A stretch of DNA of 64,000 nucleotides, from NCBI GenBank assembly GCA_015680685.1, contig MNCI01035869.1, forward strand, positions 127,937 through 191,936, read 5' to 3'. The stretch is from Gnetum montanum. Taxonomy: Eukaryota > Streptophyta > Gnetopsida > Gnetales > Gnetaceae. Both the position numbers and the translations under genes were made by a program. Shown piece by piece: positions 11,101 through 22,100 of this stretch; within the stretch, counting starts at the first letter, position 1; every line of letters starts with the position of its first letter. The notes beneath the pieces are model-generated. The model ran no database searches and was not told the origin of the DNA. It saw only the letters and a list, made by a program, of their open reading frames with translations.

Positions 11101-11960
11101 AGACATAGATAGATGCTCCATCATCTTCAATGTCTCTCAAGATTTTAGTTTATGAACAAGGATGATGAAAGGACTCCTTGAACATAATGGCTATTGAAAA
11201 ATAGTTAAAATAGGTTTCAAATTTATCTGTGATTTTAAAGATTTTACCAAATGACAAATTAAAGAATATGAAACAAAGAAGAAGAATAACAATTTGACTC
11301 TCCTGATGCTATTGACTAGTATCTCACAAGTTATTTATGGTAGACACAATCTTCATACTATTATCAAAGAAGTGTAAGATAATATCCAATTAAACTTCAA
11401 GAAAAGCCTGGAAAATCAAAAATTGTAGCAACTAATCTACAAAAAAAAATTTGACACCCTTGAAATTGGAAGAAATAAAAGTATCAAAGACTTCTTTATT
11501 ACAATGCATGACAACTTATGAAAAATAGTTGCATATAGCTATGGATATACCAACAAGCAAAAAGTTCAAAAAATTGTTCAAGCTCTCTACATAGATCCAA
11601 GGTTTAAAAACATGATGAAAAAAATTATTCTTTCAAAGGACTTGAACATGCTTAGTATTAATGAATTAATTTCTCAAGTTAGAACTCTGTAAATTTTGAA
11701 GAATAATAAACAATATAGTGAAGATAATCAAGCATACATAACTAACCAAAGAGGAAGAGGTAGGCAAGAAAGATTTAGAGGTAGAAGAAGATTCAATTAT
11801 AAGAATAAAGATCAAGAAATAAACTTAGAAGAAAATGTTGGTCAAAACACATGAGAAATAGGAAGGGATTCAACTAGAGGAAGAGGGAATTGAAATCATT
11901 TGGAAGACAAAGACAGGGTTAAGATTGAGTACCATATTGTAAGTTCTACAAAGAAAGGAT
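11101..11960 (+). pseudogene. Copia gag remnant
   Basis: The gag start lies before the nested element: an ATG at 4674 begins a frame that resumes at 11101 once the insertion and one copy of ATAAA are discounted. About 11400-11690 encodes the UBN2-type gag core, recognisable from its order LQQL..KKF, ...SIKDFF...,  ...ALYIDPRFKNMM..., ...LNMLSINELISQV. About 11750-11810 encodes an Arg/Gly-rich nucleic-acid-binding stretch (QRGRGRQERFRGRRR). No clear CCHC knuckle remains. Several frameshifts and stops make it non-functional. Gag would form the virus-like particle. Confidence 0.7.
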
Positions 11961-12099
11961 CATATAATCAGCCAATGCTAGATTAGAATTGGGTTTGAAT
12001 TAATACATAGACAAACTTCATAAATAGAATAAGATACTCCCTCATCAGCTCAAAATGATACTCAAGTAGAAAATCTAGGTAATTATGTAGCATTCAATT

Positions 12100-12660
12100 C
12101 AATGAAACAAATAAAGTAAGATTCTTGGATTGTACACAGTGGGTGTTCTAATCACATGACACCCTACAAAAATTATCTTTTGAATTATAAAACAAACAAT
12201 AGTCTTGACAACATCAAAATTAAAGATGGAAAATACTTAGCCATAGAAGAAATAAGAGATTGTATAGTTAAATTAAATAATGGACAAAAAGTCATAATTT
12301 CCAATGTGTATTATGTTCATAATCTTTCCAACCCTTTAATATTTATTAGAAATGTCTCTAATGGAGGAAATAGTGTCAATTTCAAGACCAATTTTTGCAT
12401 TATTAACAAACCCAATGGTGAAGAAATTGTAAAAATTAAAGCCTTGAATAACATAATATATTACCTTGAATATGACTATCTTAATGAAAAAGACTACATC
12501 ATAAGCAACCATAGAAAGAAAAGCATGTCCTTAAAACCAAAACTAATTAAATGCCAAACAAAGATGAAGTCAAGGAAAAGGATAATGGGAATTTCAACAA
12601 GTTTAGACTTGGGCATGGAAGGTTTGGTCACACCTCCTATCACAAAATTGAAAGAATGAT
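12100..12660 (+). pseudogene. Copia protease and gag-pre-integrase linker
   Basis: The longest open stretch of the copia element is here (12156-12659). It begins just downstream of the aspartic protease active site region. The conserved WxxDSGCSxHMT motif reads WIVHSGCSNHMT, so the catalytic Asp is replaced by His. The C-terminal part is out of frame with the next domain, which begins near 12551 in another frame. The protease would process the Gag-Pol polyprotein; this copy is inactive. Confidence 0.75.
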
Positions 12661-13520
12661 CAAACAAGAAAAAGCTATAGGAATAAAAATTTTAAATATT
12701 CCTCAAGAAAAATGCGAGACTTGCATACAAGGAAAGAAAACCAATTCTCCTCACAACTATCACATGATAAATAAGGAAAAATCATTTAATCTTCTACACA
12801 TGGATCTTGTTAGACCAACACACATTAGTACAATAAGAGGAGCAAATTATTTCATGGTCATAGTAAATGAATTTTAAAGATATACTTGGACTTACAATTT
12901 GAAGCAAAAGGATGAAGCCATCAAATATTTTGAAACTTTGCACAAGATGATTGAAAAGTCCATGAATGTCAAGATTAAGACCATTAGATTAGATAAAGTA
13001 GGTGAATTCATAAATATAGAATTTAACAGGTTCTATAAAGAAAATGGTAGCTTTCATTAGACCACAGGTAGATATAACTTGCAATCAAATGGAGTAGCTA
13101 AAAGAAAAAATTGAACAATACAAGACATGGCAAGGTGCTTACTAAATCATGCCTCACCACCTAACTAATATTGAAGTTCAACTATCACAATTGCTTATTA
13201 CATTTCTAATTGAATCATCACTAAAAGAAATGAAGAAAGATCTCCATATGAAGTTCTATAAAACAAAATTCCTAATTTGAGTTATATGAAAATATTTGGA
13301 TGTTAATGCTATGTAAAGACCCTAAAATAATTACTTGACAAAATTGAAGATAGAGGAAAGAAATGTATCTTTCTTAGTTATGATTTCCACACTAGTGGAT
13401 GTAAATGCTACGACCCAATAAATAAAAAATAACATGTTTCAAAACATGTTATATTTGATGAGATAAAGTTTGGTATAAGTGATTTTTTCAAACAACAAAA
13501 TAAATCAATCACATATTAAA
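12600..13520 (+). pseudogene. Copia integrase
   Basis: The zinc-binding region is visible as GHGRFGHTSYHKI followed by CETCIQGK. The catalytic core follows: the first Asp in LLHMDLVRP, the second in IRLDKVGEF. The Glu position of the usual NGVxERKN motif reads NGVAKRKN, so the catalytic Glu is Lys. SPYEVL and FGCxCYV motifs and the C-terminal SxGYKCYxP-like stretch (near 13400) follow in copia order. At least ten stops or frameshifts are present. It would integrate the cDNA. Confidence 0.8.
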
Positions 13521-13699
13521 GTTTAAAGTCGTGGGTTTAAAGAGATCATCCTAACACTTAAATGCTAGATATAAATTTTGAAAGAAGAACCATATGATCT
13601 CACAATATTATAGATATGATATATTAAGGAGTCTCAAGTGAACCAACCAATATTGATAAAGCCATGAAATTAAAAGTTTAGAAAGAAGCCATGATTAGA

Positions 13700-14345
13700 G
13701 ACTAAAATGACATCCTATGATATAACACTTAGGAACTAGTGCACAAACTAAAAGATATGGAGTTAATTGATTTCAAGTGACTATATAAAACAAAGTATAA
13801 TGATAAAGGAGATGTTACAACACATAAAGCAGGAATTGTAGTAAGAGGATTCAAAAAAGAAAAAAGAAGAAGAAGAAGAAGAAGAAGAAGAAACATATTA
13901 CTATGAAGAAATCTTTGCATTGGTGGCCAAATTTGAAAGCATCAAACTCATTCTCTCCATAGTAGTACATAAATGTCTAAATGTTCAACAAACGAATATC
14001 AACTCAACATTTCTAAATGGATACATCAAAGAAGAAGTATACATCTACTAGCCCAAAGGTTATGTTATCAAATGAAAAGAGAACAAAGTGTGCAAACTCA
14101 AAAAAGCCTTATATGGCCTAAAGCAGGTTCCTAAGGCCTTGTTTTAGAGAATTAATGACTATCTCATTAGAAAGAATTATCAACATTTCATGTTTTCACC
14201 AAAACTATATTTCCAGAAGGAAGGAGATGTATAATTATATGTAGATGAAAATATCTTTATTGCCACTGATAAAAGGCTAGTAGAAGATTTTAAGAATGAC
14301 ATGAAACTGAATTTGAAATGAAGGACCTTGAAGAACTCAAATACT
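13700..14345 (+). pseudogene. Copia reverse transcriptase
   Basis: Recognisable blocks in order are KHKAGIV-like RGF, the VHKCLNVQQ and STFLNGYIKEEVYI region, VCKLKKALYGLKQ, and the catalytic box, which reads LYVDEN instead of LYVDD. A GAA microsatellite (13866-13892) replaces the residues normally between the RGF motif and the YxETF motif. The catalytic change and multiple stops make it inactive. RT would copy the element RNA into DNA. Confidence 0.8.
13866..13892 (+). repeat. (GAA)9 microsatellite inside copia RT
   Basis: Nine GAA units follow a short A-rich run. The stretch lies in the RT coding region between the conserved RGF and EEIF motifs, so it grew after the element lost coding constraint or by slippage at a Lys/Glu-rich site. 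Confidence 0.9.
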
Positions 14346-14499
14346 TTCTAGAAATGAAGTGAACCAGGATGAAGAGGGAATAAAGATTAATCAAATATAA
14401 TATGCAAATTCCATCATTGAAAAATTCAATATAAAGAATGAGAAGCCAATTAGCAATCCTTTGCCATACAATTTAAAGTTAACCAACAACGATAAGACT

Positions 14500-15120
14500 C
14501 CTTTCTTAGATGCAACCATGTATAGAACCTTCATTGGATCACTTTGGTTTCTCTACCACACTAGACTAGATTTAGAATATGCAACATTATACTTATCTAG
14601 ATTCTTGTAAGAGCCAAGATAATCTTACATTCAAGCATATGTGCATCTCCTCAAATATGTAAAAGGAACTTGCAAATTTGGGATTCAATTCAGTATAGAA
14701 TATAATAAGCTCCATGCATATTTAGATGCTAATTGGGTAGGAGATGATGATAAAAAATCCATGTCAGGAGCTCTCATTATGCATGGAAAAAATCCACTAT
14801 GTTAGAAATCAAAGAAACAATCATTCATTAGCTTATTCACATGTGAAGCTAAATTTATTGCCATGGTCAAATGCCTCTAATACATACTCTAGCTAAATAA
14901 ACTTCTCTTACACTTAGGATTCAAAGTTGATCTCCCTACATTTTTGTATTGTGAGAATACAATAGCTATCCAAGTATCCCAAGACTATGTACATCATAAA
15001 AGATCCAAACACGTTGACATCAAATATTATTTCATCATGTAAGAAGTGAAAGAAGGAACCATCAAACTTATTCACTCTAGTTTAAAGGAGCAACTTAATA
15101 ATAAAAATTGTTTATCTTAT
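14500..15120 (+). pseudogene. Copia RNase H
   Basis: Motifs in order are MYRTFIGSLWFL, TRLDLEYA, HLLKYVKGT, AYLDANWVGDDDKKSMSGA, the CEAKFIAM region, ENTIAIQ, and KRSKHVDIKYYFI. Stop codons break the frame near 14611, 14804, 14879 and 15042. RNase H would remove the RNA template during cDNA synthesis. The order RT-RNase H after integrase confirms the copia class. Confidence 0.82.
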
Positions 15121-15217
15121 AGGATCAAGTATCTCAATGAATCTATAGGAATTTAGAGTATGACAAAAAAAGAAAGTACAGATAAAGAATGAATTATCAT
15201 CCACTCTAAGGAGGGAT

Positions 15218-16117
15218 TATTAGTTTTGTAGAGTAGAAGAAAATAATTTGTTATTTTTATAAGAATTTATTTTAATAAGATATAGGAAATTTTTGAATTA
15301 ATGGATATTTTTAATGTTGTTTTGTTTTGAAGCCATATATATATTTAATTTTTAAGGTTATCTTATCATTGGAGCTATATTGTATTATTTTTAGTAAACT
15401 TCACCCTAGTTGTTACACATATATATCCAAGACATCTCTTGGAAAGTTATATCATAGAATAATAAATGTATTTTCATCAATAATTTCATTATTTTATCAT
15501 CAATTCATTAATCTTTTAGAAATTCATCAACATCATTCATCATTATTTACTCAATCTTGGAAGTTGAATAGTCAGAATTGGGAGCATTCAATATCTTAAT
15601 AATATCTTAGTCATTTAAAAGTATTTTTTAGTTATTCAAAATTTATTTGAAAGATAGAATATGTGGTTACATTCAAGGAAAATTTCTTTTGAATATATAT
15701 TATGATTTGGGAAAAATTTTCTCTATGATTTGGTATATTTTTAGAGTCCAAAAATTTTACCAAAATGAATGATGGCCACTAATTGGATGATTTCTTCCTC
15801 ATATCACAATGATTTGATCAAATTATTGATTTATTTGAAAGATAATATCTATTGATAGTTTGAGTTAAAATTTTAGCATTATAAACTCAAGAACTTTTAA
15901 GCTATTATCTCTTAAATTTGCACTATTAGAATTATTATGATTTTTGATAGGTTAGAAATAACATAAGATAACCTTAGCTTTCTCTATCTTTTTTAGTACT
16001 TCTTATTTTCAAATTATAGATAAATTTATATGATTTCAAAAGGTAAAAAATTTATTAGCTTAGTCATTATGAAGTGAAGATAACTAAGTAATCCATTTGC
16101 TACCTAAAATTTCTTCA
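15218..16117 (+). repeat. 3' LTR of copia element
   Basis: It starts TATTAG (TGTTGG in the 5' copy) after the purine tract AAGGAGGGA and ends TTCTTCA. It is colinear with 3733-4640 with numerous substitutions. AATAC follows as the target duplication. Confidence 0.88.
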
Positions 16118-16199
16118 AATACAAGACTAGAGGTAGACACATGATATGATCAATGTGGAGGGATATAATTGGAAAAATGTATATACCATGGATATATTA

Positions 16200-18560
16200 C
16201 AATAGAATATAAGCCACTTTGTTAAGAAGTAATAGGGGGTAGTGAATAACTAAAGAAGCCTCTTGATGTGCTTGTTTGGTATAGGAAGAAACTTGAAGAG
16301 CTTGGTGTGAACATATGAAATTTCGGAAGTTGTGGTTTCAAGCCCATCATCCTTGATTAGAGCTATTAATTTTATTCATGCATTAGTCTATGATCTTGTA
16401 GTAGTACTTGTTATCATTCCTTAGCATTAGCTTGGAACTACTCATGACCCCTCATTTCTTGTAAGAGATCATGTTTAGCTGCATCAAACTTGACCACCAC
16501 TTGATGAATTTTTTCTTTTAGATCCATGTGTAGTTGACTTGTAGAAGTTTGAACCACATATAGATACCTCCTTTGTCTCTTTGGAATATCTTCTTCAGCT
16601 TTCTTGATTCTTCTCTCAAGAACAACCATAGCTACATCATGGAAAAGGATGCACATATTTTCCAATAGGTCCATCTTTTCCTATAATATCAATCCACTTT
16701 TGTTAGAGTTTGGTATGTAAGTGTTGAATTTCTCCTTCACCTCATGTATCTCTTCAATTACTCATTCATTCATTAGAGCTACAAGTTTGTATAGTGTATG
16801 TATCTTAACATCCTTGGTTACCTAGTTGATTAGATGAATCTTTTAGCAGGCTTGTTTTCCAACTCCTATTGCAAGTCTAGCACTCTTTCTCTATACAAAG
16901 GTACTTGTCCTAAAATTGGATCATGATTTAACTTTCATCTTCTAACCTTCATACCTTTTAGAAAAGGGAGAGTATCTATTTCTCCTTTTCTTGGCTCATT
17001 CTTTCCCACTCTTGGGAATGATGCTTTAGTATTATAATCTCTCCCTCCAGGCCATATTTTATGAAGATGGCTTCTTTATCAACCTAGTATACTTGGAATA
17101 GTTCAGCTTGTAGGTGCTTAATATATACCTTTGGTGTAATCATGGAAGGTGCTGGTACCAATGGTGTGAAATGTTCTAATTTTTTGTAAAATCATCATAT
17201 CTTAGCATGGCTTCTTCATAGCTCTCATAAATAAAATGTTCTATCAACATTGGTTGTCTCCACTTTGACTAGTACCTTAATGAGTTTAGTCTTTACTGTA
17301 TTATCATTATTCCTCAATAGCAACTTAGTGTTTAGATCAACTTTTTTCTCCTCCTCCATCTAGTAGCTAGTCCTAGGTTAATTAGTGGATACTTGGAGGA
17401 CTTTAGGTGCATGTTGGACATTATGCATGTTGTTCCTTGATTGATATGATGAGGAAACACTTCATGAAGAACACATAAGTTTAAGAATAAACTAGAACAT
17501 TAAAATGAGCTATGGGTGGATCATTCGACAATGGAGGAGGAAATTGGAAGAGATCCTTTCTTATTGCCTTACCACCTATAATGACTTTCATCATTTACAA
17601 GAAATTATTGCCAACATCATGTGAACCTTGAATATGGACTGTGGCAGCCTATCCCTCACCTTCAATGTGCATTACAAGCTCAAAACCACCATCAAGAAGA
17701 AAATTCTAGCTATGCCTAATGTTAAAGGTAAAAGGTTAAGAAACAGATTTTCTAGCCCATTATATCTATGTTCATTAGGATGCTTGAGGTGTATTTAGTG
17801 CTCATTATTAGTGCTAGTGGAGCTAGTTTAAAGGTTAGATATGAGATACCTCTATGAAAGGCATCTTATCCTCCAAGTGAGATATGGCTCTAATGACCTT
17901 AGAACATCGTTTCAAAGCAACCATCATCACGTTCTCTTAGTCTATCATTTCTATTGTTATAGGGTATCTTCCCATATGGTTGACTATTCCTACTAGTTCA
18001 CAAAGTTTTTAGATTAATCCTAAAAAGGCATATATCTCCCTCATATTTCTAGCCACATCTTCAATAATCTAGATCAAGGCCTTATAGAGAAAAATGGAGA
18101 TATTGATGGTACACTTCCCCCTCATCATGACCACAACCTTTGCTTCTCGAGCATAGATACTTGATGGTTGTTTGGTGGCTAGAAAATTATGGGTGATGAT
18201 TTTGTACATGGAATTTTAAACCAAGGAAAGTTTAGACATCTTTACCTCTACTTTATCCATATTAAAGGCCTTAAATAGGACTTTTAACCTAAGCTTGGAC
18301 TCAGTTTTATAGGCTTGTACCCAACAATTATTTGTTGGTTCATTTAGAGATCATGTAGTCCTTTAGATTATCCATATGGAAATAGGTATAGGAACTTTGC
18401 TAATAAAAGTCATGACACCATTAGTGGCAAGGTTCTAGTATAATTCCTCTATCTTGTATTGGTACCTTGTGAAGGGCTAGATGATGTATTCATAGAAGTT
18501 CATCCATTACAGTGACTTGTTAAGCTAGCGATGACCAAGCTCAAGAAATCGATGATAGTT
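16200..18560 (-). pseudogene. ORF3 of reverse G element: plant-transposon-protein-like domain plus coiled coil
   Basis: Read on the minus strand from about 18560, the frame has an RYQYKIEELYQNLA stretch, then MYKIITHNFLATKQPSS, a long aliphatic block and IYAFLGLIQKLCELVG (one stop read as Gln). This pattern resembles the Pfam putative plant transposon protein domain, where VREFYANL is followed by an NxLPTSH region and an FPSLIxxLC block. The C-terminal part (16438-16674) is open for 78 codons and rich in Glu, Lys, Leu and Gln, likely a coiled coil. It aligns with forward ORF3 at 49831-50162 and 51019-52960. I see no signal peptide or membrane segment. Position after pol equals the env-like ORF of Athila-group elements. 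Many stops are present. Confidence 0.65.
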
Positions 18561-21500
18561 TTTGTCCTCATAGGTGGGTCATTGCCAGACATCATGAGCA
18601 CCCACACCTTCTTGGATGTTGTCCATATCCATAGCTTCATCTTTTGCTAGCTTCTTTGACACTTATTTGGTCACATGATGCTATGCATGTGCTTAACTTG
18701 AAGATTAGGTGTGTGACTATCTTCCTCCTAATATACTTCTAGGTGAAGGTAATTTTGGAGTAGGACTTGTAGGATCTAGGTTGAAAGATCTAAGTTATTT
18801 TCACTCTTCGTCATTAGGACCTAGTGGTTCATGTAATGGTATATAGATAAAGGCTTAAGATTGTTCAATCATAGCCCTTGTTAGTCTATGGAGCTTGGAC
18901 TGTAATTACCCTAGAATGATGAGTTGTGAGGGTTGCTAAAAACCAAGTAAGTTTTCCTAGGCATCATACTACCATTGCAAAAATTTCATGTAATAATAAT
19001 AATAATAATTATAATCCTTAGGAATGCTTGAAAAATGTTATCACAATAATTAGATCATGGCATGCATGAGTAAGTAAAAATAAGATAGAAATATTGAAAT
19101 AAATACCAAATGCATTAAGTACATATCCAAGTTGGTGTCTCTTCCCCATCACTAAGTTAAAAGACACTAGACTTAAACCATAGCTAGAACACTAAGTGGA
19201 TAAAAATTTTAAGAAAGGAGGCTTGTAAAAATATTACCGATTCACTTGCAAAGGTGAAAATTTGGTAGAGTTTTGCTTGTTTGTGATAACCAGATGCAAG
19301 GGAAGTAAGAAAAATAAAAATGGCCAAAGTCAAAATGCATTTTGGAGCCTTTGGTTATTTATAGTGATTCATTAGTATAGGGGGTATGTTAGTGGATCCT
19401 TTCAAACGGGAGAAAACCCAAAACTTCACCTACCATACCTTGAACTTATCCTCCACCACTGTTGGAGCCTCAAATAAGATCCTCAAGTAGATTGAATTCA
19501 CCATGAATTGACCTTACAAGACATAGAATAGGATAAAGAGACCATGAAAAACTTATCCTTGATAACATTATGGATCATGGAGAATGAGTTATTTGATCAA
19601 TTTATTGCTTTTCATGAACAAAATATTAGAAAAGAAGGGTTAGAATAATAGGAGAATAATTATAGCATAAAAATAATGAAATAAAACTACAATTGAGGTG
19701 AATAATAAGGTTTCTCATGGTCAATCCTTGAAGCATAAAGAGTTGACATGCACACAAGTGAAAGACCAATCAAGTACCATATGAAATACAATCCTCACCA
19801 TCACCAGGAGATAAGCTTTATCTCACTTGCTTGCAATGCCAATCCATCAAGGATTCACAAGTGAGTCCTCTACAAAGTAGGCTCTTACCCTTCTTGTCAT
19901 TGTAAAAGCCATTGATGAGACACTCATGGATTTCCAACAACTAGTAAGACACTAGCATGAGACATGAGTTCATCCCCTTGGATGGCTAGATCTTATCCTT
20001 TGCTTTTCTTGATCAACTTTCTATCACACACAACCATGAACAAGAACGGAAAAATAAGAAATGGAGAATAAAAGATGGATGAGAGAGAGAGAGAGGGTAA
20101 GCGTGCAACATCACCAAATCACCATCCAACCATTTAATTAGCTTATGAAGCATGTGAGCATGTCCTACACCCCATGAAAGATCTATTGTTGCATCCTTTC
20201 ACCATCACTTATCCATATATTAGGGATCAACATTCAAGTCCTTCTTCCAATTTCAAGGTTATACCTACTACATCCAATGATATCTATCCTTGATCACTTC
20301 ATGGTCTAACCATTGGTGAAACTAATTCAAAACAATGTGCTATCAAACATCCAGAAGTTAAGACTCGCTTTGGTTTTCCTCCATAGCAGGCTTCTTGAAT
20401 TTTGATCTATTGGAAATCTATCCCCTTGGCTACACTAACCAATCCCATATTTCAACAAAGATCATAATACCATGACTAATGAGGAAAATTTTCTAGGTTC
20501 AAATGTGGTTAAGGCTTGGATCAAGGATACTGATGATTGATCCTTGAAACAAATGATTACAACTTTGGGTGGAAGCAATAATTGATATTGTAATAATTTA
20601 AAAACAGAGAGACTTCTGAGCCTTCATGGCCAAGTGTAGGGATGTGTAAGAGGTTGTCTTGGACTATGCCATTTTAGGAAGTCAAGTGATTTGTCAATAG
20701 GTTGAATATGAGAAAGATTTGCATAGGCATGGGTTCAACCATTGATTTTAATTGGATGCGAGCAATTATAAAAAATCAATTTAAAATGATAAAAGTACAA
20801 ATTTTCATGGATTGATAGACTTGAAATTACATTATTATTCCCATCATCTGTTCTTTTTCTTCTTCTTTTTTCATTGTATTTTAATTTTCATCTTTCCATT
20901 CATCATCTTTCTTCTATATATATATATATATATGTTCTTTTCATTTCTTTCATAGGAAGAGAGTTTTTGATATAGCATGGAAATCATGAAAATTGATTAG
21001 AGTGCTAGATCACCACCTAGAGTCTTCAACTTGTATGAATTAGAAGAGTTCATCCCCCACCACATGACACTCATATGTTCATGAGATCACAAACCTTTTT
21101 TGACTAGGATGGCCAGGCAAGCAACACGTGTATCTTAGTACAATCACAATAATTAAATCGATCCAATGATCACAAGGACCATTGATGACACTATTTTCTT
21201 ACTAGTGACCAAGAAATTTTTCACCATTCTAGAGCTACACCCTAAGGTGTGGATTCACCACTTGCCCACTATTCCAATAGCATTAGCTTTAGCATCATAT
21301 AGTATGAGTCCATGCTCCCCAATGAGTTCGAGCTTGGTTAACTAGTGATGGATAGAAGAAAAGTAAGTGGACGAATGTTGTTGGATGAACATTCCATTGA
21401 TCAAAGTTCTAGTTTGGATCCATTTGGCACTCTCACATTATCATTGTATCTATAGCTCACCCATCCACCATTGGCTTATTGGGTGAGCATTCATAAAGCA

Positions 21501-21855
21501 AATTAACTAGTTTTCCCACACACATAAATAAAAATTCTCTAAAAGAAAATAAAATATCATGATTGATTATTTGTTAAGCTCAAAATGTGAAAAGTTCTAG
21601 CTAAACACACTAATCTCTATTACTTGCACAAATGAAAATAGCAAAAAAAATATTTTTTTGACATGCAATAGAGGATTCCTCCCCCATGACTGATCCATAT
21701 CTATCATCTGGAAGATCTCTAAGTATTAAATTGAATATTAGGCACACTTAGAGGTAAAGGATATTCATTATGGTACACTAGGTATCACCCATTAAGTGGT
21801 CCATCTTGCTCATTTAATTGGATCATGCTCATAGTGTAGCAAGACTTGGAAGGAT
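18561..21855 (-). other. Spacer between lost pol and ORF3 in reverse G
   Basis: No protein is recognised. Read in reverse, 21490-21270 matches 33600-33830 of the forward G copy (TGTGGGAAAACTA and ATGGTGGATGGATGAG landmarks). About 20100-19980 matches the region split by the B insertion in the forward copy (35010-35069 joined to 48445-48510). It thus shows the undisturbed target site of the B element. Simple repeats occur: an AAT run near 18988, a GA run at 20074-20096 and a TA run near 20918. Confidence 0.7.
19356..19363 (-). promoter_or_regulatory. Internal TATA box upstream of ORF3 (reverse G)
   Basis: The minus strand reads AATGAATCACTATAAATA, about 800 bases upstream of ORF3. The forward G copy has AATGTATCACTATAAAAGG at the equivalent place (49114-49122). 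The two share the TATA box and about ten bases on its 5' side despite heavy decay elsewhere. Confidence 0.55.
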
Positions 21856-21859
21856 CACA

Positions 21860-22100
21860 AGGTATTCACTTGTAATTCATCATTTCAATCTCATGTTATC
21901 TACAGTCCCAAGATGGAGTTCTTGGAAGATCAACTTGGCATTCATAGTATTTAAATAAGCCCTTTCCATGATAATAGGAATATCTTCTTCAATGTTTTCT
22001 GATCTGAGCACCAAGAAATTAATGAGATATGACCATATTACAATAAAAGTAATTCCACCTTGCATACTTGTCACACATGATTTGTGTATTGTTGGTCTAC
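21860..22100 (-). pseudogene. Aspartic protease remnant of reverse G
   Basis: The open frame 21880-22074 reads a protease C-terminal half: FLVLRSENIEEDIPIIMERA, then YLNTMNAKLIFQ, matching the LGRPFL.T..A.I motif of gypsy proteases and the forward copy at 30240-30340. About 20 codons later the sequence joins directly to material that matches the end of the integrase region in the forward copy (about 33330). The junction near 21860 is the deletion point that removed RT, RNase H and integrase. Confidence 0.7.

Larger units (their letters stand above)
3733..16117 (+). mobile_element. Ty1/copia LTR retrotransposon, nested in the reverse G element
   Basis: LTRs lie at 3733-4640 and 15218-16117, followed and preceded respectively by a TGGTATCA initiator-Met primer site (4643) and a polypurine tract (AAGGAGGGA, before 15218). 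The internal domains are in copia order: gag, protease, integrase, RT, RNase H. The flanking bases are AATAG (3728-3732) and AATAC (16118-16122), a five-base target duplication with one mismatch. All frames are broken. A separate non-coding LTR element (4685-11095) interrupts the gag start. Without it the copia unit would be about 5.97 kb, a normal length. Confidence 0.9.

Noticed and set aside
20880-20940. TA-rich run as a possible promoter of a host gene
   Set aside because: Simple TA microsatellite in the spacer of the reverse G element, with no adjacent gene.
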